Shown here piece by piece: positions 10,329-22,809 of a stretch of 64,000 nucleotides of DNA. The position numbers and the translations under genes are program-made. The notes under the pieces were generated by a model that saw nothing but the letters and a program-made list of their open reading frames with translations, had not been told where the DNA came from and did not search any database. The stretch covers positions 1 through 64,000 of the forward strand of contig JASVEC010000058.1 of NCBI GenBank assembly GCA_030770535.1. Reading direction: 5' to 3'. Positions within the stretch are counted from its first letter, which is position 1. Each line of letters begins with the position of its first letter. This DNA comes from Batkoa obscura. Taxonomy: Eukaryota > Entomophthoromycota > Entomophthoromycetes > Entomophthorales > Batkoaceae.

Positions 10329-12638
10329 TTTTAGTTTTACGAAAAATAAATAAAGTTTGTGATAAACTTTAGTTTATATATACTTATGTTTACTATCTTA
10401 TTCTAATTACACAAATATTTTAATGATGGAGCTTAATATTCCGAAACTTAAGCTTGATTATGAAATTAATAGGTCTTTAATTTATTGATGTTTGGATCAC
10501 TTAGCACCAATAAATATGATTAATGATTACCGAGTGCTATAAAGCTAAGTCTTAAATTCGTAACTAAATAGAGCCTTGTCCGTCATTTTTCCGTAGCAAG
10601 CGTGGGAATTTTCAAATTTTAATTCGGGAATTCTTTTTAATTGGCTATTTCTTTCTTTTAAAAATACAAGGTGTAATCTAAAGTTAAATAATAATCACTA
10701 TCATTATCACTAAATATTAACTTACACTAATTTCAATAAAGCCCAGGCAATTTAACATTTTTAAAAGGATTCTTTATATCAAAACTAAATTTAGACTTAA
10801 TTGAAACTACATAACAAAAAACCGCCAAAGAATTTGGAACAATAACATCAAAAATACAATTAGTTAATCAGTTATAAAGAGATCATGTAGATAACTTATA
10901 CTCCTTTATTCTAAACTTACCCTATGGCAGCTATCTATTGGCTCAAAAAGCTTTCATTCAAAAATAGTAATCTTTTGTTTTGATTTTCCGGGGTACAGTT
11001 AAAAAACAATAAATTGAAATTGCTATATGATAGTCTGTATAAATCGGATAATTTGCATACATGTTAAAGTGTTGACCATAGTATGACGTCTTTTATTATT
11101 CAATTACAAAATTAAACATTTATATCCTTATTATTAAGTTGATTTATTATTTCCGTCTAATAAAAATTAGATTCCAAAATAACTTTATATAATAAAATCA
11201 AGTAAAAAACAAAATATTAGAGTTTATTTTATTATTAGGTCATTCCTTATGTTTCAGATACTTTCATTCAAATTTGTTACTAATTTTTTTACATGAACTT
11301 AAAGATTATAGGCAACTTTATATTTTTGAATTTAGGTTAAAAATTAATAAATCTAAGCGAACAGCATATTAAAACATAACAAACGACTCAGTAGTATACA
11401 ATATATCAAGTTAGTTAAATAACTATTGAGATTTAGTTATTTCCATCCTGTTTATTAAAAATCAATTAATGACATGCTATATCTCAAAATGAGAGACAAA
11501 ACCAATGTAAATAAATTAATGTATTTAGAAGATGTAATGTTTATTTATATGGGGATGTACTTTTGGATTTCAGTTATTTTTCCATTTTTCAAGTGTCAAT
11601 AAGTAGAAAAATTGCTATAAGAAATATAAAACAAAAAAACATAGAAATCTTTTGTATTGATATTGTTTAGCTTGAGGTATAATTTGTTTTATAATATAGT
11701 ACTGTATTTCCAAGCGTAATATAATCCGACACTAAATTTAGTTTTACTAGCACTGTCCAATATTTTAAAGGTAATATCTTAATTTTACTAATCTTTAATT
11801 TATTTTACAAAGTAGAATCAAATATGTGTTTTATCACATTAGTTTTTAATAAGTAAATGTATATTAAATAGCTTATAACGGCGAATTATTTTTTAATATG
11901 ACTATTGATATTCATTAAATATTGCAGTCGATACAGAAATGAAATGTAACCATACAATAAAAAGACAATTGACAAATAGTTTTTCAGGGATTGAATTTAT
12001 ATATTAGAATTAAAATAGTTTTAAATTTTAAATTTTAAATTTTAGAACTCCAATACAAGAACCTCCTAATAAATAAAGCTTGTTAAAAAGCATTTAAAAT
12101 AACCAAAAGTGATATTTAAGACAAAACCAGAGCCTTAATAAATTAATGTTAATACACATAATATATTTGTGGAAATGCTATATATTGAATGCTATAGAAT
12201 GAAAACATTTTATAAAGCATAATAAAAATTTAAAAGTTATTAGATATATTGCAATTAGATAAATGCGATAATACAACAGACTAAATAAATGGTACAATAA
12301 TTATGATTAAAGTAAGCTTAAAAAGCTAACAAAAATAATATTTTATCCCTATATTGTACGTCTAAAGCACTTTAGGAAATTTATAAATAATTTAAAAACT
12401 AATACATTTAGAGCAAAGCCGAGCCTTAACCATAATTTGGTTGTACTTTTATTCAAAGAACCAAAGTAAAGATTTATATACTCTAAAGCTGCAAAATCTA
12501 AGTGCCAATAGTGGAAATAAAATTCAACCACTGAAATTTCGTTAAAATTGCAAATTCTGTAAACTTGAGTTAATTTCAATTGGTTTTTATATCTTTTGAC
12601 TAAGTTGGTAAAAAGTATAGGTAAAAAAGCGATTTGAA
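10329..12638. other. Intergenic region without a recognised gene
   Basis: AT-rich sequence between two divergently oriented genes, so it should contain both promoters. One MITE (11547-11645) is present. A 76-codon open frame on the minus strand at 12349-12579 has no gene-like support. Confidence 0.6.
11547..11645 (-). mobile_element. MITE copy 9 (right end decayed)
   Basis: The left end TATATGGGGATGTA is intact. The right end reads AACATAGAAAT and is degenerate. Confidence 0.65.
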
Positions 12639-13735
12639 ATGTTAGATTTAATCAAGTTAGATTGCGAAGGAGACTATTTGAAAGAGAAGAAAAATACTAA
12701 TGGTAAGGTTGAAACAAAAAAGGAAGGCGATTCAGCGAAAGATAATCCATATTTAGATATGGCTCTGGAGGATGTCATTAAAAAGAGTAGGAAAGAGACG
12801 ATTAAAGCTAAAAAAGAGAAGAGAAAAGAGGCTCTTAAAGAAAAAAGAAAAATTAATTCTAAAGGAAAGGTAGGAACGCAAGATGTCAGAGAAATTAATA
12901 AATCCAATACAGTGAATGGTGCTCATTCAGCAGATAAAACAGGTATGTTTCATTTATAATTTTCATAATGTTATGAACTATATATCAATTGTCCCTTCAT
13001 ATTTTAATGAATTTTATATATATAGTTGAAATACCAAAGGGTGGATTTAAAACTAAAGATCTTAGAGCTAATGCTCCTGTACCAAAAGATGGATTTAAAA
13101 CTAAAGATTTAAGAGCCAAGATGAAATCTGAAAATGGCAAGCGCTTTAACAAAAACATCCCGAAGACTATTAAACAAGCTAATGGTACAACTTTCAAGCA
13201 TTTCAAGCAACCCAATGAACCAGTATCATTTACTAAAAGGGTCGAGATCAAGCCTAAAGTTAAAGAAGTAAAGCCAGCACCTGAAATATCGATCAAAGGT
13301 TTATCTGCTCCAACAACTGTAATGGTTTCAAATATTCATCATTTGGCTAAAGCTGATGATATCAAACTTTGTTTTGGCCAAGTAGGAAAAGTATTAGCAG
13401 TTAATTACTTATATAATTCATATCGTGAGTTTACAGGACATGCGGAGATTGAGATGGGCTCTTTGGTTGAAGCTAACCAAATAGTTAAGCATTTTGATGG
13501 TCGTTTAGCTGATGGCCAAGTTTTGCATGTAGTCATTAAGCCTCCAACTCAAAAGCCTGTCAATAAAGAAGTCTCATCTGAACATACACCTCCTTCTCGT
13601 AACAGACAATCTACTTCACACCATGTTGTAGAAGATAGAAGAGAAGAACCTTCCTTTCGCTCTTCTAACGGTTCAAGGAATGGTTACAATAGAGCTTCTT
13701 TTAATCCTTACTCAAGGCCTTCATATAGACGTTAG
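12639..13735 (+). CDS. Aly/REF-type mRNA export adaptor, UAP56-binding motif plus RRM (copy 1)
   Basis: Predicted nuclear mRNA-export adaptor. Two exons, 12639-12942 and 13026-13735, give 337 aa; the 83-nt intron starts GTATGT and ends TATATAG. Residues around 47-60 read PYLDMALEDVIKK, closely matching the UAP56/Sub2-binding motif (LDMSLDDIIK) of Yra1/Aly-type adaptors. A basic helix rich in Lys/Glu follows. Exon 2 starts with a duplicated motif (GGFKTKDLRA, then DGFKTKDLRA). An RRM follows (about residues 198-275) with RNP-like VMVSNIHHL and TGHAEIEM. The tail is basic, Arg/Ser/Asn-rich and ends in SYRR, like the RNA-binding tails of Aly/REF proteins. A second, inverted copy lies at 23831-24955. 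The adaptor role is inferred from the UBM plus RRM layout; orthology to Yra1 itself is not certain. Confidence 0.75.
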
Positions 13736-14993
13736 TATATTTGATTATACTTGAGTTTATGAAACTCTATTATCGAAAGGAAACATTCAGTTTGACTATT
13801 CATCTATTGCAATATATTTTTTATTTTCGGCTGTAATGAATTTAAAGTATAAGGAAATATTTTTTTATTGAATTTTTTGGGATATTATGCCAACATTAAT
13901 GATACTAAACTATGATTATTACTAAGGTAGCCGTCAATTTTGAAATTCAAATGTTTAAAATATGGTCATAATCGTTTATTACAATATATTAAATCTTTGA
14001 TACATATATGTAGTGCGAATAAAACATAGTTTTGATAAACTTTATTTAAGCTTAAAAATTGACAAATAAATTAAAAAGAAATGTGAATGTTTACCAATTG
14101 TCCTATTTTAAATTTTTGAAATTAACAGCAATATAGTTATTCAAACTTAAACGTGTTTTAATTAATTGCTCATTTTAAAATAAATCTAAACCTAAGATGC
14201 AAAGCTACATAACAAATTAAATAATTGACTACAAACCTTAATACTTACCAACGCATACTTAAACAGCTGCACTGATTAGTTTATTTTTGATTTCAAAAAG
14301 TAGAAAAAAAGAACAATTGGTAAAAAACATTCCTGATAATAAGTAAGCGCGGTTAAAAGCTATATTTATACTCTTAAAAACTTTTATCTGTGATACAAAC
14401 GCCTTTTTTAGCATTAATGCTTTAATAAGCTGCTCCAATTGTAAGATTAAAAAGTAAAATAGGCGAAGGGCTTAAGACGATTATATGAACCTATTAAGAA
14501 TAAGAAAAAATTATGGTCATAATATCTAAAGTGTTGCCAAGGTACTTAGTTTTTACTTTTAGATTATTCATTATTGTTTTCCTAATAAGTTACTTTATTT
14601 GGGATTTAGTTCAGATATAATAATCATATAGCTATAGAAAGGGCTCCTGATGCTTTATAACTATTACAATGTTTCTACTTTAGATATATAAAGTTTGAAA
14701 TTTGTAAATTTATCTTAGATAGAAATACTATTTATTCTAAAACCATACTAAATTAGCTTGACTTACATTTAGATCTATTTTTGATAAAATCTAAACACTA
14801 GATTTAAAACAATTACACTCATTGAGTAGCCAAAAAAATTATGAATAATAAGATCAAGACTTACGTAGCACTTGCATCATATATATAATAGATTTTTTTG
14901 ATTGGGTTCTATTTCATATCAGCCAATAATATCGTACTTTAAAGATCATTTTAACCCAGAGCAGTGATCATATCAATATTACTTTTTTAAATC
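13736..14993. other. Intergenic region without a recognised gene
   Basis: No coding or repeat feature was recognised. A TATA-like stretch (CATATATATAATAG) lies at about 14878-14891, some 100 bp before the next start codon, and could be the promoter of the Gly-rich protein. Confidence 0.5.
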
Positions 14994-16049
14994 ATGAGTT
15001 ACAATAATAATAACCAAGGATCAGATAACTATAACTTCGACCAAGATAAGGTAAATAAGCATGCTGAAAAGCAGATGGGTGGCAATATTTCAGCCCAAGA
15101 TAGGGGATTGATTGGTGACGCTTTTAAAATGTTGAGTGGGGGTAGCTCAGCTGGAAGTAGTGGGTCAGGTGGTAATTCAGGAAATAGTGATTTTGCATCA
15201 AGTATTTTATCACAAGTAGGTGGTGGAGGTGGTGGAAGTGGTGGGAATAAACAAGAGTTTTTAGGTATGGCAATGGGACAAGCATTAAAAATGCTAGGTA
15301 GTAGCAATGCTAGTCAAGGCGAAAAAACTGGCATGCTAGCTTCTGTAGCTCAAATGGCTTCTGGATTCATGGGTCAAGGCCAAGGATCTGGAGGCAATCA
15401 AGGCTCACAAGGAGGATATGGTGATCCTGAAGAAAGTTATGGTGGAGGCAACCAAGCAAATCAGGGGTCACAAGGAGGTTATGGTAACCAAGGTTCTCAA
15501 GGAGGTTATGGAAATCAAGGTTCTCAAGGATCGCAAGGAGGTTATGGTAACCAAAGTTCCCAGGGATCGCAAGGAGGATATGGTAACCAAGGTTCTCAAG
15601 GATCGCAAGGAGGTTATGGAAATCAAGGATCTCAAGGAGGTTATGGTAACCAAGGATCCCAAGGAGGATATGGTAACCAAGGTTCTCAAGGAGGCCATGG
15701 TAATCAAGGATCGCAAGGAGGATATGGTAACCAAGGTTCTCAAGGATCCCAAGGAGGTTATGGAAATCAAGGTTCTCAAGGAGGATATGGTAACCAAGGT
15801 TCTCAAGGAGGATATGGTAACCAAGGTTCTCAAGGAGGATATAGTAACCAAGGTTCTCAAGGATCCCAAGGAGGTTATGGAAATCAAGGTTCTCAAGGAG
15901 GATATGGTAACCAAGGTTCTCAAGGATCCCAAGGAGGTTATGGAAATCAAGGTTCTCAAGGAGGATATGGAAAGCAAAACCAAGGTGGAAATAATAAATA
16001 TCAACAAGAAGAAGAAAATACTACTTTCTACGGATCTAAACCTAACTAA
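14994..16049 (+). CDS. Gly/Gln/Ser-rich repeat protein resembling fungal 'beta-flanking' proteins
   Basis: Single exon, 351 aa. The N-terminal ~120 residues form a plausible helical domain: HAEKQMGGNISAQD, then DRGLIGDAFKML, a Gly/Ser linker, DFASSILSQV and EFLGMAMGQALKMLG. This arrangement resembles ascomycete proteins annotated as beta-flanking protein, whose function is unknown. From about residue 130 to 335 the protein consists of imperfect repeats of the unit NQGSQGGYG with occasional extra GSQ, about 20 units, encoded by a 27-bp DNA repeat with GGTTCTCAAGGAGGATATGG as the common core. The tail is polar and charged (QEEENTTFYG). Such Gly/Gln/Tyr-rich tracts are low-complexity and could drive condensate formation; this is inference. 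Open frames in other frames across the repeats are artefacts of the 27-bp periodicity. Confidence 0.75.
   Translation: MSYNNNNQGSDNYNFDQDKVNKHAEKQMGGNISAQDRGLIGDAFKMLSGGSSAGSSGSGGNSGNSDFASSILSQVGGGGGGSGGNKQEFLGMAMGQALKMLGSSNASQGEKTGMLASVAQMASGFMGQGQGSGGNQGSQGGYGDPEESYGGGNQANQGSQGGYGNQGSQGGYGNQGSQGSQGGYGNQSSQGSQGGYGNQGSQGSQGGYGNQGSQGGYGNQGSQGGYGNQGSQGGHGNQGSQGGYGNQGSQGSQGGYGNQGSQGGYGNQGSQGGYGNQGSQGGYSNQGSQGSQGGYGNQGSQGGYGNQGSQGSQGGYGNQGSQGGYGKQNQGGNNKYQQEEENTTFYGSKPN
15462..15978 (+). repeat. Coding minisatellite, 27-bp unit (plus 36-bp variants)
   Basis: Tandem array inside the preceding gene. Units alternate between TATGGTAACCAAGGTTCT and TATGGAAATCAAGG versions. A larger block of about 63-90 bp is itself repeated near the 3' end (about 15720-15960), which indicates recent unequal exchange. 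Length variation between strains is to be expected. Confidence 0.85.
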
Positions 16050-16256
16050 ATTCATTTAACTTATTAAAGTTCATTCTTTAGAATTATTTTAATTTAACCA
16101 ATTCATATTACATCTAATATTATCGAATAAACTAAAATTGAAATAAGGAATCGAATAAAATTTACCACACGAATTAAGTTATATAATTTAAAAAATTTAC
16201 TATAAATAAAACACTTTTTATTTTCAAAAATTACCTTTTACTAAAACAGAATTAAA

Positions 16257-17481
16257 TTATAATGACCCTGAAGAAGAGTTAACAATGCCACCTTTACCAT
16301 GGTCACTTGAATCACTCTGTGATAGAAGTCGATCGGCTTCTTCTGCACTAATCATGTTTGTTGTTTCCACTGCCAACCTAGATGGAACGGAAGGTCGGTA
16401 ATCATTTGAATGTCCTAAAATAACGCCCCTATCCTTTAATCCAGTACCACGTATCTCTACTGGGTTAACTGGAGGTGTGTTCCATTTACGTGTTGGTACA
16501 TAGCGTGGATCCATCATTTCAAACTCTTGCATTGTATAACGCGAACACTTATCTGCATTTTCAAGGTCCTGAATCATCTTAGCAATAGTAGGATGTGAAA
16601 ATCCATAATAATCGGGTCCAGAAGCAGAGTTAGTAGCTCCTTTTGAGCGGAGTTTATTTGCTTTACGCATTACAGCTGTCCAAACCCCAGTAGGGGACTC
16701 AGCAATAAAGGGTTCCGGACAGTCATCAGCGTCAATTTGGAAGCGCGGGTTGCCGTTAACTTCCAAAATAGTTGCTGTATAACATGCTTCGCGGTCAGGT
16801 GAAATGGTGCTATTATAATATCTTTTAACAGTGTAGCCTATTGGCCAGATATAGCGTTCATTATGAAAGCTTGGATTTTTGTATTCTACTCTGCCTAAAG
16901 ATACCACTGTAAGGATACCAACCGTAACTGGAAGGATATAGTTGCCTAGTTCATCCCTAGGTAAAGGTTGGACCCTTCTAGCCTTGGACACGTTACGGCG
17001 CGAAGACTTGTTTCCTTTATCTTTTGAAGTGAGTGCAGAAGTGGCACCGTTATAGGAAGAACCAGAACGGTTTGAATTTCCATTTCTTATTTGATTATTG
17101 TTAGTGCCATAAGGGGAGTTAGTTTTTACTTTAGCTTTAACTAAGAAATAAAAAGTTAGTATATGTTTAATAAATAGATAAATACGTTACTATCAAAGGT
17201 AGGTTTTTCCTCTTCACTTTCAGAGGTGGTAGGAGAGTCATCGTCTAGTTTAAGAATTTCAGCTTCTAATAAGGAGTTTCTTTGTTTAAGACGATTTATC
17301 AGGTTTTTAGCTTGCTGAAGTTTGCTTTGACTGTCATCATATTTCTAATAAAAAGTATAAATAAATAAAACACTTTATTAAAATAAATTACCTCTTGTAT
17401 TTCTTTTAATTTTCGTTTTGCTAAACGATATTTATCTTCATACACAGAAATCGGTTCGCTTGGTTTTTGATTAAAAGACAT
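16257..17481 (-). CDS. FYR-domain (FYRN-FYRC) nuclear protein, TBRG1-like
   Basis: Three exons, 17481-17392, 17344-17191 and 17140-16257, giving 375 aa; the introns are 47 and 50 nt. The N-terminus is a coiled coil (about residues 13-70, with KYRLAKRKLKEIQE and NRLKQRNSLLEAEIL). A Ser/Asn-rich linker follows. The FYRN motif is GRVEYKNPSFHNERYIWPIG with YTVKRYYNS next, and the FYRC segment contains FIAESPTGVWTAVMRK and PDYYGFSHPTIAKMIQDLE. FYRN/FYRC occur in chromatin-associated proteins such as MLL-type methyltransferases and TBRG1. No SET or JmjC domain is present, and the coiled coil plus FYR layout is most like TBRG1. A chromatin or transcription role is therefore likely, but the partner is unknown. 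Start chosen because the coiled coil begins right after it. Confidence 0.85.
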
Positions 17482-18405
17482 TGAAAAGTAAGCTCTTTAA
17501 TAATCTTCCTTAGGTTTAAGTGCGTTTCATTCCTTGTAGTTCAAATCAGGTGCCCCATTCTTACCTTATTGATTGGCTAATTTTAGTCGACTCCTCTACC
17601 TTGGTTGCTTTATTTATTTAAGGTGTTGAAAGCCAAATCTTTAAGCAATTATTCGCTCAAGTAAGTTACAAAATAAGCGAAATTGGTGAAGTTAAAATTC
17701 TATAACTGGAATATTTGGTAAGAATGCTGATAATTATTGTTGATTTGGATTAAAAGCTCATAAATTTCTATCCACATGAGTTATTTGTACGGTTTATTAA
17801 ATAAAGGAGAGATGAAAAGATTAAGATCATGATTCAAAAATATAATAGAGTAATAAGAACAGCTCATTTAAATAAAAATACTACAGGAGGGCTTATCAAG
17901 AATATTTATGTTATAGAGAGTTTGTATTAAAGTAATAAAATTTTATACTTTTTTAAAACCGTGGACTTTGTGATGCTTTTATTAAGCTTTAGTTTATGGA
18001 CTTTAGATTCCATAAAAAAGTTTATAGTTTATCTAAACAAGTAATAGAGTATTGATAACAAAAGTTTAAGATTAAACACATGGCCTTTCAAGAGCAAAAA
18101 GAAGATAGAAGACTATATAAAAAGGATTAAAGTTGAATGAAGTATTTTTATAAAAAATTTGAAATATAGTAATTAAAGGCTTAAAGTCTATTTCATGAAA
18201 ATAAATTTCTCAACTTGAATGTAAAATACAACTTTGAAGATCTTGAAGTTTGGTTGAAAAATCCCAATAAAAACATTTAAGTTTTAGTTTAATGAATAAC
18301 TAAAATGAAAATGAAAATATATAGTTTCAATGCATATTAACAGATATTCAACAAATTAAAATCATCTTTCTAGTTAATCTCTAAGAATATTTTATTTTAG
18401 TTCAT
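17482..18405. other. Intergenic region without a recognised gene
   Basis: AT-rich sequence between the FYR gene's 5' end and the P5A ATPase's 3' end. No repeat or open frame was recognised. Confidence 0.5.
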
Positions 18406-21400
18406 CTATGGTTTATCAGCAATTGACTTAGGTTGATTATTAGCAAAAAGTGTAAAAGACACATGTTCAACCACATAAGCAAGTCCAAAGTCAAGTACAA
18501 GACCCATAACTAAACGATTACGGAACTAAATTAAACGTTTAATTTTATGTTAAAAAAGTTGTAAAAAATAACTTACTGCTGAAGGGAAAGGTACCAAAGA
18601 CAAAAATTCATTCATAGAAGGGAATAATTCAGTAGCACAAGCAAATGCAATAAATCCGCACAACATTAATCCATTATATAATGTTTTATTCTCTCTCAAA
18701 CTCTCACGGAATGGATGGCCCTATAGTTCTTTTATCAATTGTTATTCTAATAAATTATAAATAACTTACTTGATAATTAATAGCAAAGGTAGATACTTGT
18801 AATGAAAGAGAAATCAAAAACACGGCACTATTCAAGAGACTTGGCTCAAATGTGGAATCCAAGTCCACAGGTTTTTGACTAAACAAAATTAATTTAACTG
18901 TATAAATACTAATTTTAAATACTTACGTTTCAAAAATCTTGGCCTGTTGAACGATGTAAATTAATGAAACAATATGTACAAAGAACTGACCCATCACAGA
19001 AGATATAATGTATTTGTTAAATATATTCGTTTGAGGCCTTTCAATGGATAATGTTTCCAAAGGTTGTGCTTTACTGATACATAAGAAACAGACAGCAAGC
19101 AACATACCAGAGATAGTTGCTTGATAATCGCCATATTTGATACCATCGAGATAAAGTACACTTAAGGAGTAAGCTGAAATTAAGCAATTGAGTGCTAATA
19201 TTTTATACATCTGTGTGGTTGCTACCAAGGTACATCTTCCTTGTCTGATAATGCTAACAACTAATAATGAAACTTATAATAAAAATAATTTGATATTAAA
19301 TAATATATACCTGATTCAATAGAAGCCAGCTTTGAAGTAAAAGGTGAAGCTACAGAAGCATCTCCAAATTTAAGTACTGGTACATCTTCATCTAATTCCT
19401 CAAACAATTTTTCTGTGAGTACAGAGGGATCGACAGCTTGTGGAACAGGTCTAGCGTTACGATTACCCTGTACTTGAGGAGCAGCTGGAGCAAGTCCAAG
19501 TTCTCTTACTAAAAGTGGAGGAGGTTGAGGTATGGGTAAATTGAATTTAATAGCCATATCCTTTTGTTTCTCATATAAATCTTTTAATCTTTCGATTCTT
19601 TGCCTTTTTGCGATCTTGTCTAAATCTTCTGGAGTCCCATCCAATAAAGCAACACCTAATTAATTATTTAGTTAATTTCAATTAAATGTTTTAGTAACTA
19701 CCTATATGGGCTTGTTTTAAAGCTCCTACATCATTAGTACCATCACCACACATTAAGGTCACGTAACCTTCATTTTTCATAGTTGATAAAATGAGCTCCT
19801 AAGATCGTATTTTAATTTTTGTATATATTATATAATGAGATTATTTCATTGGGCAATTTCCTTAAAAATAGATAGTAACTTACTTTTTGTCCAGGAGAAA
19901 CACGTGCGTAGACCCAAACATGAGAAATAAGCTCTTTGAGTAAAGAAGTACCTTCAATTAAAGACATAGCAGGTCCAGTTAAGCATAAATCATATTTTTT
20001 ATAAATATTTTTATCTATTTTCTCATCTTTGGCGCTAAGTTTATAGCTTATACTTTCATCAACCGAAAAACAAGTTAATTCGTCTAAGTATATTAATACA
20101 AAATATGACAAATAAACTATTAGTATTACCATCTTTAGCATCAATGATCAAAGTTTCACGAGTAGTAATTTCAACTTCTTTTGATACATGGCAAGCAGTT
20201 AAAGCATTATCACCGGTAATCATAACAACCTTAAACAAGATTAAAATGAATCAACTATTTCGTTTAAAAATATGTTACTCTATGAGAAGAATCATTTAGC
20301 TTTTTAATCACGGCTTTGGAATCTTCTTTTAAAGGATTATGGAAAACCAAAAAGCCAGAAAAAGTTAATTCAGATTCTACAGATTCTCTGGAAACTTTAT
20401 CAACCTAAACAAAAAGCGTCAATTTGTGATGCTTTAAATTGAAGTTTTTTTACCTTTTCAGTTTTAGATGAAATAAATTTAGTTGCTAAAGCTAACACAC
20501 GATTACCACGACGACCAAAATATTTATATGCTTCTTCATATCCTTTTGGCACTTGCTTGAGCATAGATTGGATGGTTTCAGGAGCTCCTTTTACTGCTAC
20601 CAAATAATCACTTGAAACTTCTTTACTAACTCTTGAGATAGTAGACATGCGTTTAAGTGCTGAAGAGAATTGGAAGCGACGTAAGATTTGTAAAGATAAG
20701 TTTGAATTCATTGAATTAACGAGGCCATCTAAATATTGATAAAATAACCATTGTTATGGAGATAAGTTATATTACCTTTGTTTATTTCCCATCCGATTGC
20801 TTCTAAAGTTGCTTTTTCCATGGGGTCGCCAACTATTCCGTCTGGTATTAAAACCAAAGCATGGGCAGAAGCAAGTACTAAGGTAGAAGTTTGGGGTACT
20901 TTATTGGCTGGATTGATAGTTTTAAGATCATTACTAAAAAAGTATTAGCATATAAAACAATATTAAATTAAAGCTGTTTACTTATCATAAGCAACACCTT
21001 CAACGACTAAGTTTTCCGAAGTAAGAGTACCTGTTTTATCAAAACAACAAATATCTACTTTTCCGGCAAATGGGATACGGAATGGTTCGGTACAGAAGAT
21101 GGCCAATTTAGACAAGGCTAATAAACTAGTATTTACAGATAATGATAATTCCATAGGTAACTCAGGTGGAACAACGGAAGTAATGATAAGAATACAATCT
21201 AAAATTAATTTAGATTTCTTACGTTCTTCATTCTTAGATCCTAACAAAATACTTTAATAAATTATCCATCATATGCATTCTATTTCAACTTACCTTCAAT
21301 CCAGACGTAAGCGGATGCAGCAATTGCAAACACCATTAAAAATAAAATGAACAGTAACGCCTCGGCATTATTTGCACTCTCACGTTCTGTAGAATATACC

Positions 21401-22809
21401 ATAGTACGTACTAACTTACCCTAATAAAATAAAATCAAAACTAAAGTTATTTATTTGGCTCATTGCTTACTTGTGATGTCCCAAAACCAGTTTTTAAAAC
21501 GTAAGCTAAACAGCCATCATCGGGTGCAACAATGGAGCTATCTTTACTTGGAGTAGCCTGTAATATCTTTGTTCCTCCATAAAGTAAATGATTTTTGTCG
21601 ATTCCTTCTGGTGTAAAAACATCATCATCTTCTCTTAATCTTATAGATTCTTTAAGTAAAGGTGTAGATTCTCCAGTCAACATAGCTTCATTTACAATAG
21701 CACTTCCATCTACTATGATCATATCACATGGAACAGCTGTTTCATCATTGGTTCTAACTATGGAGCATAAATCTCCAGGTAATAATTCATCAGATGAAAT
21801 TAATTTCCACTGATTTTCACGGTATACGTTGATTTCAAATGGTTTAATTGACAGTGAACGGAATTCGCTTAATGTTCTTAATCTCTAAATACATTTCGTT
21901 AACTTTTTACAATAAAACAAATTTCAATTAAGTTTACTTGATAAACTACAGTTGATTCAAACCCTACTAACATGATTAAAGTGAAGATTGAATAATACCA
22001 AAACTCATCAAAGCACCAAAGCATTACACAAAATATTTGAAATATAAAAAAAGGCGCTACTGCATGTTCTTTAAACAACTCTTGAAACGTAGGACTTGGT
22101 ATGTCAAATCTAATCAGGATCAAATAAATTAACTCTTAATAAATATTCTCTTTTATGTTACTTATTTAATCCATAGTCTTTGGTAACTTGGCTAATTTCT
22201 TTAACATCCTTTAAACCCTTACTATTTTTAAATAATGATAAGCTAGGACTCTCTTCACATGGATAAACCAATCTTTTAAATTCTTTTCTATCTGCGTCAT
22301 AATAAAACTTTAACTTTTGAAAATAAAATTTGATCTCATTCCCCTAAAATATCAATAAAAATATTTACTATTATAAGGTTTATAGACTATTACTTCATGA
22401 ATGATATCACAAAAACTACCGTTACCCTTATGTAAAGGCGGGAATACCAATATCAGTTTAGCCTTATTTATATCCATTTCCTTCAAAAACCGTTAACAAA
22501 TATTTTTCAAAGCTTGGTTAAATCTTACCTTTGTACAAGTAATAAAAGCTCGAGCGTTTAAGGACCATTGACATAGCAAAAAGGCAAGAGCATGGAAAGT
22601 CAAAGCAGCCCCGACTGAAACATAAAAATACTCAATATGTGGATAGTAGTATTCGAAATCTTTTATAGCTGGGTAGAAAACAGCAGCATAGACAAAGAAA
22701 AAGGGCCAACTATAAAGTCGAAATAGTGGCTCTTTAAGATTGTGTAGACTGGCTGAGGCTATTGCCTCACTCTGTATGATCCTAAATACTAGGTTAATGG
22801 TTGATTCAT
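18406..22809 (-). CDS. SPF1: P5A-type ATPase of the endoplasmic reticulum (Spf1/ATP13A1-like)
   Basis: ER P-type ATPase; Spf1/ATP13A1 proteins extract mis-inserted transmembrane helices from the ER membrane. I read 18 exons from 22781 to 18406 with all phases consistent, encoding at least 1,166 aa, about normal. Main exons: 22781-22529, 22480-22394, 22343-22162, 22109-21938, 21884-21471, 21420-21294, 21240-20982, 20933-20776, 20728-20454, 20404-20279, 20229-20130, 20083-19884, 19798-19702, 19655-19311, 19260-18927, 18878-18770, 18720-18577 and 18525-18406. Signature motifs in order: P5 N-terminal hairpin (TCTK), [24 protein letters not shown] in M4, [10 protein letters not shown] (phosphorylated Asp), [20 protein letters not shown] and [12 protein letters not shown]. 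The start is unclear: no in-frame ATG precedes exon 1. The ATG at 22809 would fit with one extra base near 22792; a tiny upstream exon is the alternative. Confidence 0.93.

Noticed and set aside
12349-12579. 76-codon open frame on the minus strand upstream of adaptor copy 1
   Set aside because: No domain, no splice context, and it lies in the expected promoter region; chance open frame.
15462-15978. Regularly spaced repeats that could suggest a CRISPR-like array
   Set aside because: The units are contiguous and in frame with a coding sequence, with no distinct spacers; this is a eukaryotic coding minisatellite.
15418-16059. Long open frames in a second plus-strand frame and on the minus strand over the Gly-rich gene
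   Set aside because: They are by-products of a stop-free 27-bp repeat; the encoded peptides are pure low-complexity (KVLKEVMV.. or SLRTLVTI..), with no independent start or context.
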